The notes under the pieces are model-generated. The model did no database searches, had not been told where the DNA came from, and saw nothing but the letters and a program-made list of their open reading frames with translations. DNA of 64,000 bases, taken from Sistotremastrum niveocremeum HHB9708. Lineage: Eukaryota > Basidiomycota > Agaricomycetes > Sistotremastrales > Sistotremastraceae. This document shows positions 47,473-60,219 of the stretch, piece after piece (the first letter of the stretch is position 1; every line of letters starts with the position of its first letter). Position numbers and translations under genes: made by a program. Location: NCBI GenBank assembly GCA_001630475.1, contig KV419407.1, positions 186,001 to 250,000 of the forward strand, read 5' to 3'.

Positions 47473-48042
47473 CTACGTGACACCTGTCTGTGACTTTCTC
47501 GCTTTTGATCTCTTTGGAGCAAAGGAGCCGTCACTTGACGAGTCGTGTCGGGAAGGGGGCTTTTGGGGAACGGGTAGGAAATATTCGATATCGGTGACGG
47601 TGCCGGAGAAACATGAAGTGAATTCAGTGATGGGTGTGGGAGGTGCATGTTCCAGCCATGCACGACGAGTGGATGTCCGGGATTTTCTGGGAGAAGAGTT
47701 GCTCAATAGGGGCGGTTGGGCTGGACGAGAGGGGGCGGGGGGAGGCATGGAGGGCGCAGGCGGTGGCGGCGGCGGGGACTCTGCTATTGTAGGCTGAATA
47801 TATTCAGAGGACATATGGCGATGCAGCGCGTAGAGGGAGAGTCTGGGGCCGCCACGGAGGACACTTCGATCGCGCTGATGTGAGACTGGGGGCGGGTAGA
47901 TGACACGGGCGGGGGGTTGGGAGTCGTCTGTGGACGTGGACGACGACGAGGAAGATGATGCGGACGACGAGGCCGACGACGAGAGCGAGAGGTCGGGAGC
48001 GTCGAGTGGAGGCATGGGGGAAGCGAACGGGTTTAGTAACAT
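47473..48042 (-). CDS. Hypothetical Ser/Pro-rich protein
   Basis: A single open frame of 189 codons starts MLLNPFASPMPPLDAPDLSL and contains a poly-Ser run, Pro-rich stretches (SPPPPPPAPSMPPPAPSRPA) and a more ordered C-terminal part (TPITEFTSCFSGTVTDIEYF then LPVPQKPPSRHDSSSDGSFA). It ends in a basic tail (KRSKARKSQTGVT). I recognise no domain. An in-frame Met further upstream (48165) would overlap the divergent gene's start, so the downstream Met is preferred. The C-terminal composition looks like real protein, but expression is not shown. Confidence 0.5.
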   Translation of the reverse strand: MLLNPFASPMPPLDAPDLSLSSSASSSASSSSSSSTSTDDSQPPARVIYPPPVSHQRDRSVLRGGPRLSLYALHRHMSSEYIQPTIAESPPPPPPAPSMPPPAPSRPAQPPLLSNSSPRKSRTSTRRAWLEHAPPTPITEFTSCFSGTVTDIEYFLPVPQKPPSRHDSSSDGSFAPKRSKARKSQTGVT

Positions 48043-48143
48043 GAATATTTTATAGAAAGATATCGATCCATCGCGGTGGAGTCTGTGGAGCTTCCCGGTT
48101 ACCGCAAGGAGCCTCCGAAGCCGACTCACTCGTCCAAGCTCAA

Positions 48144-49522
48144 ATGTTCGGCTCCCATCATGCATCGCTGCGTGTCAACGCCTGGCGAAACTACTCTGGC
48201 CCGTCAGGCGCTGCCAATGAGATGGACAACGAAGCTCCAGAAATTTCCACTCTTCGTGAAGAAGTCACCCCGCCTCCTGCCCCGCCAGCCGTCCAGTCAA
48301 AATTTCGAATAAAGCTCCCAGGCCGTCCTGCTCCTCCACCAGAAGCAGACGCGCTGCCACCCCCTCCAGACTCTCGCCATCTCCAGACACCAACAACTTC
48401 CAGATATCCATCTGAAGATGAGCCAATGCACGAAGAGGAAGAAGACGAGATCGAAGAAGACCAGCTCATCGACGACGACGACGATTTTGGTTCTCCAAAT
48501 AAGCATCTCTCAGCACGCAGCACCCCCTCCGTTAGCCCAAGCAAAAAGGCCACCAAAGGCCGAGGAAAGAAAAGTCAGAATGCCAAACTTCCCGACCCGT
48601 CTTCCATGATGTCAACCTTTGAAGTTGCTCCCAAAGATCCACAACCCGTCAGAACAACAGAAGAATCTTGGGTCCCAGTGCAGACCTTTATACCTCCTAC
48701 GGTACCTGTTCCAGTCGCCAAGCCTGCCAGGAAAAAACTCGCACCCAAAAAGGCTGGCACTACAACAAAGGCTCGCAAATCAAAGTATGTCCACTGTCAT
48801 AAACCTGTCTCATCGCTCTGACCATCGCGCTTGTCAGACTGAGCCAGGTCGCCTCAGCTTCTCACTTGGACGAAATCGGGAGTGTCAGCGAAGGTCTGCT
48901 AGAGCTCTCGCGCTTGGATATTAACTCATCGAGTTATAAAGCCGTTCCGGGTACTACTGCATCGTCTCCCATGCATCCCGATCTTGATGCTGCAGACTAT
49001 GAGCCTGTGCATGCAAGCCACTCTATCGCATCCCCATATCCGCCACTGGAAGAGGCAAGCTATGACCCCGGTCTCGAGCCAGTCCCGCTTTGGCCTCCTC
49101 CGACAAAGTCTTTCTCTGTCCAACCGCCAGTCAAAATTCAGACTGCATATGCGCCCGCATTACCACTTGAGAAAAATACTCCAAAGCCTCGTGCTTGGAA
49201 AATTGCTAACAGAGAAATACGAGGAATTGGCGGTGGCCGATGGTTTGTTCGCGCGTGGGTTGGCGATAAAGACTCAGACTACGCTGCTGCCGCTGCTCTG
49301 AATCCTAAACCGGCTGTCGCTGCCACCTCTTCAAGCGGCACAACGGGGCGCAAGTACAAATTCCTCAAGCCAGACACCACTACAGAACGAAGTACGCCCG
49401 TCATACCGGACGTTAATATCGTTCTTCCACCTGCTGAGCAGACTTCGAGCTTCCAAGTAAGCCTTGAAGGCACCCCCGTCAATGGAGTCGAAGACGTGGA
49501 GATGGCAGCTGTAACTGCATAA
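48144..49522 (+). CDS. Nuclear-type hypothetical protein, possibly INO80 subunit Ies4-like
   Basis: The first exon encodes an acidic/Pro-rich protein with KFRIKLPGRPAPPPEADALP, a long acidic run (HEEEEDEIEEDQLIDDDDDF), basic patches (KKATKGRGKKSQNAK) and a Lys-rich end (ARKKLAPKKAGTTTKARKSK). An intron near 48786-48838 leads to the second exon, which ends with a compact ordered part: KPRAWKIANREIRGIGGGRW then FVRAWVGDKD, followed by a Thr/Pro-rich tail (ending EDVEMAAVTA). The PRxWK...G...W pattern resembles the C-terminal region of Ies4 in the INO80 chromatin remodeller, but the match is from memory and partial. Nuclear function is inferred from composition. Confidence 0.6.
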
Positions 49523-49773
49523 GCCTTTTTATATTCCATGTATTCCTATGCAATTGTATAATCTTCCGAGCATTACTAGCTTTCACCCCGATATGTCCGT
49601 CGGAATGACAGGAAATAATAAGCGCCTGACTGTGAGCGAATTGTCCAGGGCTAGCATCAATCGAGCTGGAACACAAGCAAACGCGCAGTTCCTCCACTCG
49701 TGCTCGTGAACCAGCACAAAACTCTCGATGGCTGCTGTATGGGGTATATCTGGCTCGACGGCGTCGCGACCTG

Positions 49774-52700
49774 ATGAGCACAGTGAGCTCTTCAATGACC
49801 TTTATGGACCTGGGTGCTCAACCTTTTCTAGCTGTCGCTGCCGCTTTGCTCGAGAAGGACCGAAAGTACAAGAAATACTCGCAGCAGGTCGAAAAGTGTC
49901 TCTCTACATTTGAGAACATTCATGATTGGGCCGACTGTACTGCGTTCCTGACACGACTCCTAAAGGTGAGCTCGAGTTTCGTCACTGTGCAGGCCGTTCT
50001 ACTAATATTTCTATGCACTTGAAGATTCTGCAAGCTTTCCCGCAATTCAAGGAGATCCCTTGGAAGCTGACTGTATCTAAGCGATTAGCTCAGTGTCTCA
50101 ACCCTGCATTGCCAACGGGTGTTCATCAGCGCGCGTTGGACGTTTATAGCCATATACTGGTCCTTCTTGGCGTATGTCTTTCATTTTCTCGTGGATGGGA
50201 GAAACACTGAAAGTGGTCCAGCCTGACGGATTGAAACGAGACCTCCAATATTGGTCGACGGGGTTGCTACCGTTCTTCGAATATGCTTCCACCTCTATCA
50301 AGGTTCATTTAACGTTCAATCCCGTGGATATGCTCCTAACATCTCTGTAGCCTATCGTCCTCAACCTCTATGAAACACACTACCTCCCCCTTGGCGCTCA
50401 TATGCGCCCAATCATGAAAGCATTCATCTTGGCCTTACTGCCTGGATTGGAAGAGGAGACAAGTGAATATTTCGACAAGGTACGTGGTGTTGTCCTCTAG
50501 TACCTCGACCTAATCTCACATTTTTTCTCCTCACCCAGGTCCTGGCCATTCTTGACCGTGCGGCGGAAACCATCTCACCTGCATTTTTCTTCCAAAATGT
50601 CTGGCTGGTTATGTTGACCTCGCCAAATTCCCGCCCTCCGGCTATCAATTTCTTAACACGACGATTGCCCAAATTCAAAGAGGATGACGGTCAGTTTTCC
50701 TTGCACTACCAGCCAGAATGATCTTAATATTCCTTCCTTCAGATGTAACTCCCATCGTCGGAAAGGATGTAGGATTAATGTTGCGAGCTTTTGCATCTGC
50801 TCTGGAAGGCGAGAACTTGCTTGTGAGGAGAGGAACTCTGGATCTCCTCGTTAACTCATTACGGCTGAATAGCGCAGCCATACGAAGGTACGTCGCAGTT
50901 AGCTCAATTCCATAGCTGTACTGACTTTGCTCAGGTCACAGCCATCAGATCGCACTATCGTCATGAGAGCTGCAATCAGTGTGGTTCTACGACGAGACCT
51001 GTCATTAAACAGGCGGCTGTATACTTGGCTCCTTGGTCCAGATGAGAAAAGCGAACATCAGACAGCCTACTTCAAACTTCACTCACTGGACCTACTGTGC
51101 GATATCCTAAGGGTCAGGTCGCACCGTTACTGTACATGCGTTTCACTGACATGCACACATAGGAGGACATCTTGGACCAAGTTTCTGATCCGGACATAAG
51201 ACCATTCAAGATCCTCATCTACGTCCAGGATAAATGGGAAATTGGGAGTCCACTAACGGACAATCTGATCTACGATGCATTCAAAACAGTCAAGCGGATG
51301 ACTGAGTCGAAGCTTGAAGATAGCTCCGAGGTCGGTCCTTCTATGTTAATCTTGTACCGATATTCGACAGTTTTTCAGATCTACGACACTGTACAAGAAC
51401 TCTTTGATGCTGTCCAACCGTTGGCTTTATGGAGACGTATTTTCAAGGCGATTGATGCCGATATCTCCAACTCATCTTCGAGCAGCATCGAAGTACGTTC
51501 TGCCAGTCTTCTGCCGAGGACAAACACTAAGTTCATTGCAAAGGGTTTCGATTTAATGAGCTTCATCCTACACACACTTGAGATCCGCGAGGAAGAAATG
51601 TGGACTGTTCATTTACCTGTCATTTTTAATGCCTTGATGGAATATCTCGATGTTTGTTCGAGGCTTTATTGTCCGGAAATGTACTCACATTCTCCCCAGG
51701 CATTCACAGAGAACGAGAACTGGGCTTCAGCAGTGATCCGTACGGCTGCGGCCCTTCAGGTCTGCAAACTTATGTTACCACACCTACCCCTTCAGACCCT
51801 CTATACCGTGTTCAACCCATTTTCAGCGGAGAATGCAGGGAACGACAGATGCCCGTACGCAAGAGCATGTATTCTATATGGCGTCCCTGCCCGAGATCTG
51901 AGTCCTAGGCAATCGACGGCCTCGACTCCTCTTGCAGTGGCGTTGCAGAGTTTGGTCCGTATTGCCGACATCGACGACCCTACAGTCCAGTCGATATATA
52001 CCGATGTTCTGTCTCTATCAGTCCAGATTATCGATCACCTGCAAGATACGACGGGTCAAGTTCTTCCCGTCGATTGCAGGCCGTCAAGTCTTCCGTCAGC
52101 GATTCACAAGAAGATCGCAGATGTACGAATCATCTCTCTTCCGCGATCTGAAGTGAAGCTCACGATCTACAGGGACCTTTTGACGTAATTGATCTTAGTG
52201 TTCATCTATATAGTGCTCTACGGAGTCCTCCGTTTCCGCCAATGGACCCGAAAGTGGACGAACGAATGTGTACAACCTTAATCACGACTGTAAGCTGAGT
52301 AATATATGCCCGTGCCCCGTTAAATCTGATCGGTCGACAGTTAGTCGGGTTCATTCGGCGTGACTACGCTGCTTATCATCTACCACTCACAAATCACATT
52401 TGGTCCCTGCAAAAGAACGTCAAGTCTAATGTCGTCGGAGGATTATTTGCTAAGAGACTAGCGGAGCAACGCGAGAATCAAGAGACAACCGATGCATTCG
52501 AAGCCTTCGGGTGCTTTTGGAGAATGTCTGGTAGGTCGTTCAATGGTGGCACGAAATCTGTCAATGACCTAATTGCCTGGCGCAGATGACACCATGTTAC
52601 CGGGAAACCAGTTGAAAATTCCTTTGCTCCTTGTTCTAGGGTCTCTGAGCAATAGCGATCCTTTCGTCCGTCAGTTGGCCGAGGTTTGGATGAGATCGTA

Positions 52701-55700
52701 TCCGAAATCATTTCTTCGGTTGGTTCAGTATTCAGCAACCTTTGTTGTGCCATTGATGACGCTACGTAGGTTATTGGAGCCGCTTCTGTGTGATATCTTA
52801 GACTTGAAGATCAGGAGAGCTGCGAAAATTGTCAAGCTCCAGGGTCGTGAACTTCAAGCATACGAGTACGAAACGAATTTTGATCAGCAGCAAATCTTGT
52901 ATGCGCTTGAAGCCGTCCTGTCTTTATTACGCTTTGGCGGTCCAATGTTTTGTAAAGTATTGCAGACCACCTCTCTACAGAAATCACCGTACCCCTCGCT
53001 ACTATCCTTAGCCCAACGCGGTACGTCTCTAGAAAGACTGGTAAACCCATACTGATGCAGTACGTAGCAAATGTCGCTTCTGCGGAGTCGACCTTCTCTG
53101 AGGCATTGGTTGACCTCATTGTTCGGTGCGGTTACATCGCAGGGACACCTCACTTTGTGCTCAATTTATATCCGCAGCCTAATTCAGACCGAACCCAAAT
53201 CGTCCTTGTATCCAGTCATGGCTTCTCACAACCGTCAGATCCAAGCTACCAGTGTGGACATCTTACACTACCTAACGACCCGGGGGGATTTCGACCTCAT
53301 TTCCATTAACCATCTGCAGGGTGCTATCTGCACCAAGCTCTTCATCGTTGTCCACACTCGGCAAGTGAGTCTACAGAGTAAACTGCTGCATCTATTACAT
53401 TCCATCATCTACGTTTCGATAAATCTGTCCAAGGCTGCCGATGCCACCCATAGTGTGGACAATTCATCTCGAACCTCCCTCCCACGGGCTGCCGACGCTT
53501 CTAACGGCACGAAGCCCGTGGCGAGCGCCCTGCCGTCACTGCTGCTTCAAACACTTATTGACGGACTCAGCTTTTCATATTTTCAGCCAGCGTCGCAATC
53601 ATGGTTCGATTTTATATCTGCGGCCATCTCAATGCATCAAAAGGCGATGATACCACTCTTGTCACCCCTCATTGAATGCGTCTGCCGCCTGTTGCGACAA
53701 GCGATGCAGGACCTGCACTTTGCATCTAGCAACGACAAAAACCGCGCGAAAGTTCCATGCACCGCTGAGACAGACATACTTAGCCTTTTGACGACGCTCG
53801 AGCGCCTTGTACTTCTCAGTGTGAACAGCCCTGGACCCGAGATCAGTGAGCCTGATCAAAGTAATCCAAATGAGAAATTGGGAGGGGATGCAGGTGGATT
53901 TCTTGGGATCATGTCGAACGTATTTGGTTCCGAACAGTCTTCTGGAAACGGACAGGAGGCTGCGAGTGTAAGAAAACAATTATGGCATACATTGGGTGCT
54001 CACGATACTTTCAGATAAGACCTAATACTTCGCGCAGTCTGCAAGACGCAGTACAAACTCTGGTTTTGATATGGAAGGAGACGTCCCCTGAATCTAGCGG
54101 GATGATACCACTGACATTGACATTATTGACGAATACCTTGACGAAAACGAGAGCCCGCTGTAAAAAGGTCTTTGAAAAAATCTTCAGTGCCCTCCCTCTG
54201 GCAACATTGGAATACCTAGTAGATTGTTGGCACTTCACGTTTCAGGTAAGAGCCGTACGCTTTCCATATTGACATGCCTGAACAATGACGTAGGAGGGCT
54301 TGCGCGATGTATTCGATATTGTTGATACACTGACGCCCACTGCCCAAGATGTTGTTCAAATGATCTGTGATTCTATATTAGTACGGATGTCTCCTGGCAT
54401 TGACAGAATGTCACGAATGTGGAATCCTGACATGTAAGAGCATTTGTCGCTTATCTGAGTCCGCTAAGATGACTACAGGCACGAAGCGTTGTTTCTGTTT
54501 TTGGAGGAATATCTGAAGCAACTGGAAGCTCCTCTGGCCGTGCAAGTGTGGAACCGCTGCACTCCTCTCGCAAAAGAGATCATTGCCAATTCTCAGAACT
54601 ATCGGTATCATGTGCTCTCCATGCTGAGGTAACATTGAATGCTACAGTATCCGTCACTGTTAACTTCACTGAGACCTGGTAGATGTGTCGTAATACTGGG
54701 TAACAAGATGGCACAGACGCCCTCATTGGATGACAAGAAACTGCGAAAGGATTTCCAAGTGCGTGTAGTTCCTCCGGGCAATGGATGGAGTCGTCTTAAC
54801 TTTGGTTCATAGGACACCTTTACGAAGCTATTGGATGCAAATGCTATCTTGTTCGGCAAGATCTCGGAGCAAAGCCTCTGGCTCCGACGTGGATCTAAAG
54901 ATGTCGCTGGTATCGATGGCAGTGCCACTGACGAAAAAGCGGAGAGTACTGAAGGGGCAGTCCTTCCAGATACAGATGATCCCTCACCTGCTGTAAGGGC
55001 TTTGAATGTTGTCGTGAGCTTTACTCAGCTTACTAACATTCTCAGTTCAACAACTTCGTCGCTCTGGACGTTATACCCAGCCTCCGAACCTTCTTGCAAG
55101 ATAGCGATAAGATCACTGCGGCTTGTAGCAATCTCATATATTATATCGTCAACCCAGCCGTCAAGAGTAAACTTAGGTCAGCATGATCTCTCTAGATACG
55201 CGTAAATGCTCAGATGTGTCTTGTAGCAATTTCGACGTGGACTCAGACGTCTTGGGCATTTTGCAGGCCATGTCTAAAGTCCCGTCGTCATCAAAAGCGT
55301 GGAAGGGTCTTGTTCTAGACTCTTTCTTTGACAACCGATTTTTCAACATGCCACCACCTGCTAGTTCTCGGTGGAGCGACATATTGCGCTCCCTCCTAGA
55401 ACACGATCGCCAGGTCTTTCAAGACATACTGGGCAAGATATCCTCCTCTCCGTCTGGGAACATATTCGCAAATCGAGAATACGAGAATATAACCAAATCG
55501 AGACACTTGCGACGTCTGGCTTACGCCTTGTTTATTGGGCGAAAGAATGATTTTTTGAACCAGTTACCTGCCATTCAAGAAAAACTGGTGGAGGTACTCC
55601 GTGTTGTCACGTCACCGATGGTCCATAGCGAGGTATTTTGTTTCATTACTCTGCCATTGTATTGTTCAACTCTGTATGAAGGTCTATCTTTGCATACGTG

Positions 55701-56446
55701 TTCTGTTATGCAGACTTTCAGCACACAATCTTTCGGGGATATGGCCTGTCGTCATCTCCGAACTAGTGAGCCAAATCTTTCCAGCTTTCTAAATTCATCT
55801 CAACCAGCCTATAGATCCGCCTCTTCCAACAAATTCTTGCAAAGCCAAATACCGAAGAGTTTGAAGGGTCCGAAGATCTGCAACTCATACTTTCGGCTTG
55901 TAAACTTATAGATCTTATGCTTATTCTTCAAACCGAGGAGTTTCAAACGTAGGCCATATCTTCATTGTAAAACCATTCACTAACGACACGACACCAGTCA
56001 ACAATGGATGTTTATCACTGACACTGTTGATTCCATTTACCCTCCTGATGATTGGCGGTTCGAGTCGCTGTTAGACCGTCTCGGGGAGTATGTGCGAGAT
56101 CAGCCTAATAATAAACCACGAGCACGTATTTCTCGCAGGATCTGCTGCACCTAAGCTAACTTGCCCGAACCAGGGATCTGCGTTCGCTGGTTCTTCGGAC
56201 GGCGAGACAGAGATGCTGATAGACTACCGTCCTCACTCAGCGTCATCCACCTCATTTAATCCCAAGACAAGTCAGAAGCAGCCGCTCTTGGCTGGAGTAC
56301 GATCCATACAGAGCATTCATGACCTGGCTCCTTTCTTCTCACATATAAGCATAGCCTCGTACGAAGCACTATATGCTTGTCGCACCAATGTAGACTGGGA
56401 CAACGTAGAAGCTGGACTTCTAGAACAACTGTTCGATGGGCGATGA
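49774..56446 (+). CDS. DOP1: DOP1/Dopey-like membrane-traffic protein
   Basis: DOP1 is a very large leucine-rich protein that partners with Mon2 and the flippase Neo1 at the Golgi and endosomes. Conserved N-terminal Dopey blocks are clear: LEKDRKYKKYSQQVEKCLST, WADCTAFLTRLLK, LPTGVHQRALDVYSHILVLL, YWSTGLLPFFEYAS and ETHYLPLGAHMRPIMKAFIL. After about 20 introns, later exons give WMRSYPKSFLRLVQYSATFV, LQAYEYETNFDQQQILYALE and the C-terminal VLDSFFDNRFFNMPPPASSR then WSDILRSLL. The protein ends DWDNVEAGLLEQLFDGR. It should be about 1,800 residues, as in the family. The start is provisional; Met codons at 49728 (another frame) and 49774 both exist. It is the longest gene in the window. Confidence 0.9.
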
Positions 56447-56564
56447 TCCTAGATTGTTGATTGTTATACTTAATACCCTACTCACATTATACCACACCGC
56501 GCATGCATATTTTTGTATAGATACATAGTTAAAGTTACCAAGATGAACAGATAATATTCGAACC

Positions 56565-57911
56565 TCAGAAATCGCCCCAACTCCGTCGGAACTTGTACTG
56601 CAGAGAGAGGGATGAGTGACCATGCTGAGATCCAGATCAATCGAGCAAACCTTGTATGGTACATTTCGTCTGAAAAACCCATCAGGACACTAATATAACA
56701 CAAAGTGAGAATACTAACCTCATTTTATCTGCAGGTGATTTGGGACGGCGATATCCTTCAGGCCCTTGGCCCCAATCCGGCTTCTGCTCTCCTTCTTCGC
56801 GAGCGCCGGCAAATCTCACACTGGGGTCGAGTTTTTCCGAGGGTACGACGCGCTCGATCTTTGGCTTTACAGGTTGGGCATTAAACGCCGCCTGATCGTC
56901 ATGGGGATGATCCGGATTGACGGCAGGGGGGATCTCCACATTTTCCTCTGAAGTATTATGTGAAGGCGAAGGAGCTTCGCCTTCTTCGCGTATTCCTTGA
57001 TATACCCGCTCTCGTCGCTCTTCTTCTGCCTCGATAGCTTCGTGCTCTGCGAAATGCTCGATATCTTCAGGGTGTGTGTACGAGTCGTCAGTCTATAGCG
57101 TGATCGAACGTAAGCGGTTGTTAGAGGTTTCCAATGGAATAAGCAATCACTTGACTTTCGGGGGTTGCATGGTATATCTCTGGAAGAAAGGTTACTAAAT
57201 GGATTGAAGATATGGCGGTTCACAAACCTTCGTGATGAAGGAAAAACTCTACGAGAGCTTGAGAACAATAGTAAAAGGACGAGAAGAAGTCGTACCGCTC
57301 TCGACATCGTAGTGATGACCCTCTGCACCCAGACTATTGAAGTTTGGTAGACTGTCCAGCCCGGCTTTCTCGAACTCCTCCAATGATATCTTCCCATCCT
57401 TGTTGACATCCATCAACGATAAAATAGTGTTGACGATGTGGTCCGCCTTCTGCTGATGGGCTTCTTCATCCTTCGACTTTTTCTGTGAATACACGTGGTG
57501 AACACCATAGATGGCCTCAATCTCCTCGCGCTCCCAGAACCCATTTCTTGGGAAACGAACGATAAGCTGTCGAAATGCAACGCGTCGCGATCGAGATTTA
57601 CCGATTCAAATCGTGCAGCTGAAAGAAGCTTGCAGAATCGAACGAATCGCTAAAATGCACGGAACATGCGTATGAGCAGACTGTTCCGTTGGAAAAGACA
57701 GCAACGTGCTTACATATGATGCTCGCTAGCCATCTATACCCCAGGTCCTGCGGGTCAAAAGGGTCCACAGAGCAGAAGACAGAGGACTGACGTGACGTGC
57801 AGCATATTGCTCAGTCGATTCGGCTTTTTGCAATATGTCTTCATGATCTCCTCCGTGTCCGTAGACTGCGAAAATTCCTCCTGCGACGGAAACGAATGTG
57901 GCGAGTTTCAT
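56565..57911 (-). CDS. SSP120/nucleobindin-like secreted EF-hand protein
   Basis: A signal peptide (MKLATFVSVAGGIFAVYGHG) begins the protein. Ordered helical exons follow (MASEHHIDSFDSASFFQLHD) and then an EF-hand whose loop DVNKDGKISLEEF has all calcium ligands. A preceding helix (QKADHIVNTILSLM) suggests an EF-hand pair. The second half is acidic with HDEL-free repeats (EDIEHFAEHEAIEAEEERRE) and ends RNVPYKYKFRRSWGDF, the conserved closing block of fungal SSP120-like proteins. Six or so introns are present. The product is predicted to be in the secretory lumen or secreted; its yeast relative is of unclear function. It ends 118 bases from the converging DOP1 gene. Confidence 0.87.
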
Positions 57912-58166
57912 GCTGAACGAGATGGGAAAGGGGTCACCACGGCAAATGCCGGTTGCTTCGTTTGTTGTGCCAGTTGCCACCTAAGTGTACCTCTCGAGTG
58001 ACTTCAGTATACAATGAGTGAATTCACTAAGGAGAACTAGATTAATACAGTAGGTTGGAAAGTCGAATGACTTTTGAGGACACATAGTTTCGTATGCGAT
58101 AAATCCCCCAAAACGCTGATGCTATGTACAGAACGCAGCGGTCATGAATTAGATAGGTCCGCTAGA

Positions 58167-60063
58167 TCATTGCTCTTTACGGTGTTCCTAAAAAATAAAG
58201 TCAAGTAATGAACAGATGCTGAAGACGATTGACGAACTGGGCGATGAGTTGTCTCATGATCAACATGAACAAACGCCCGCTCCACTCGAGGAAGGATTTC
58301 GATTTTGTCTTGGAGTTGTTGACTGATGTCATGAGCCTTCCAAAGAGGCGTATCGGCAGGCATAACGATATCGATCTCAACGAAATAATCCTGTTAAGAG
58401 GTTTTAGCTTTACCCTGCCTCACGCTTCGTTCAGAGCTTACAGGTCCACTCTTTAGACATCATCAGTTACCGCACGAAACTTCGCAAGATCAAACTCACA
58501 TGATACGCGCGAACTGTGTCCAGTCTCTCAATGTCCTCGCTGAAAGTCATGGCTTTGTAGATTATTAATTGTAAGAAGTCGTGTGGTGCGGATTTTCCAG
58601 CAAGTAATTCAAACTGAAGCCATATAGTCCGTGACCAAGCGATAATAACACCAGAAGCGATCTGAAAGGAAGGGTTTAGCTTGGAAACCGTGGAATCAAA
58701 GTTCTGCAAGTGAACTCACAATGACGGCTCCCATAGGGTCCAACCCTGGAATGGCCGGGTTCAAAAAGGGTCTCTTTTAGATACGTTTACTCACACCACC
58801 GTAGCCTACTACCACCTGCAGACATCAGCAAGCCTGGGAGAAATTATCGGTAAAGAGCACAACATCAATGCAAGAGTTATTACCGAATCCATTAATAAAT
58901 AGATCGTTTCGGTGGTCCTCCCACAGGACGTGAACTTGACTTGATTTTGACCGCAGGGAGAGACAGTATAGGAAAAGGAGGAATTTAATGCCTTCAACCG
59001 AGTTAATACGTCACGGGGTAAAAGCACAAGACGGCGGACCTAAGGCGGCTCCAACTGAGATTAGGGAAGGAATATGAAAGTCGTTCAATTCTCCATTCTT
59101 GTGAGTCACTAGAGTCCGGAGAGCTTCAACAATGACCACCAGGTTGACAGAGCTCATGCTGTAATTATATTAGTGGGGTTTCGCTTGCCAAGCATAAACT
59201 TTCTCACAGGGAACCTGAAATCTGATTAGCCTGATTTGGCAAAGGAAAGACAGATCGTACCGTAAACAATATTTCCTATCGTTTCTAGTCTCGAGCCTCC
59301 CACAGGCCACTTGTTGACGTCGAGCTTGGAGGATTTGCGGTTTACCACAAACAGCATGATATTGCTGCCGATATCGAAGATGGAGTCGATTCCGGTGGCA
59401 AGTAGGGACAGGGAGAGAGAGGATATTGCGGCATAAACTAGCAGCAGTCATTAGTTGTAGAAGGACATTTAATTTTGACGGATTCTGTACGTTGGAGGAC
59501 GCAGAGGACAAAGTTTGCGACCAAGCTCGCATATACAGCAATTTTCACCTGGCATCGAGGTCAGCTCTCTGTGACGAAGGACACGAGAGAAATTTAGACA
59601 AACAGGTATACGAGCAGCCTCGGTTTCATCTGCTGCGTCTTGGGTTAGTTCTTCCATTGGTTTAAGGAGAACACGGATGAGCTAGAGTGGAAAAAATTGA
59701 TGATTAGCAACAGGAACATGACGTATCTCTATATATAGGGTGGCTTACTTCGTTCTGATTTCTATGATACTTTTCTATCTTCTTGCCACTATGACGTTTG
59801 CGCATTTCTGCGAGCTCGTCGGGATTTTTGATGCCATTTACGAACATGAATGGGTCTTCTGCCTTGGCAAGAGATGGGGCTGATCCCTCGATGTCGGTAG
59901 TTTCTGAGACGTGGGACTTGACAGGGACCGGGGTAGCGATGCCTGAATGCAACTGGGAAGATAATTGGGTCAGAGAACGAGCAGGAGAGGAGCGATAAGG
60001 AGGAGATTGACGCTGTGTGCCTCGGAACGGATAGAGCGACTCTCCATTAAGCTGGGAGAGCAA
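58167..60063 (-). CDS. Cation diffusion facilitator (CDF) metal transporter
   Basis: This is a fungal CDF family metal-ion/proton antiporter. The N-terminal 110 residues are hydrophilic (Ser/Pro-rich, then [17 protein letters not shown]). Membrane exons follow, with a metal-site helix ([20 protein letters not shown]), [19 protein letters not shown] and [15 protein letters not shown], then [15 protein letters not shown], which carries the HxxxD site. The cytoplasmic C-terminal domain has [20 protein letters not shown] and [16 protein letters not shown], and joins by a last intron of about 50 nt to EHRKEQ. The [13 protein letters not shown] loop is characteristic of the Mn/Fe-type CDFs; substrate choice is inference. 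About ten introns. Confidence 0.88.
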
Positions 60064-60219
60064 TGTCCGGTGGAGGCAAGATACAGAAATGCTTCCTAAT
60101 GAAAGTTGCGGACGAGAGTGAGAGCGAGTAGGATTCGACCCAGAGCAGTGGGTGCGACGAGCAGCTCCGAAAGAGTGGATAGCCTTCCACCAGCCCGTCT
60201 TATATACAAAACTCCGCTC

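Noticed and set aside
48043-48165. Upstream extension of the minus-strand Ser/Pro-rich gene
   Set aside because: It overlaps the start of the divergent gene at 48144 and has no supporting motif.
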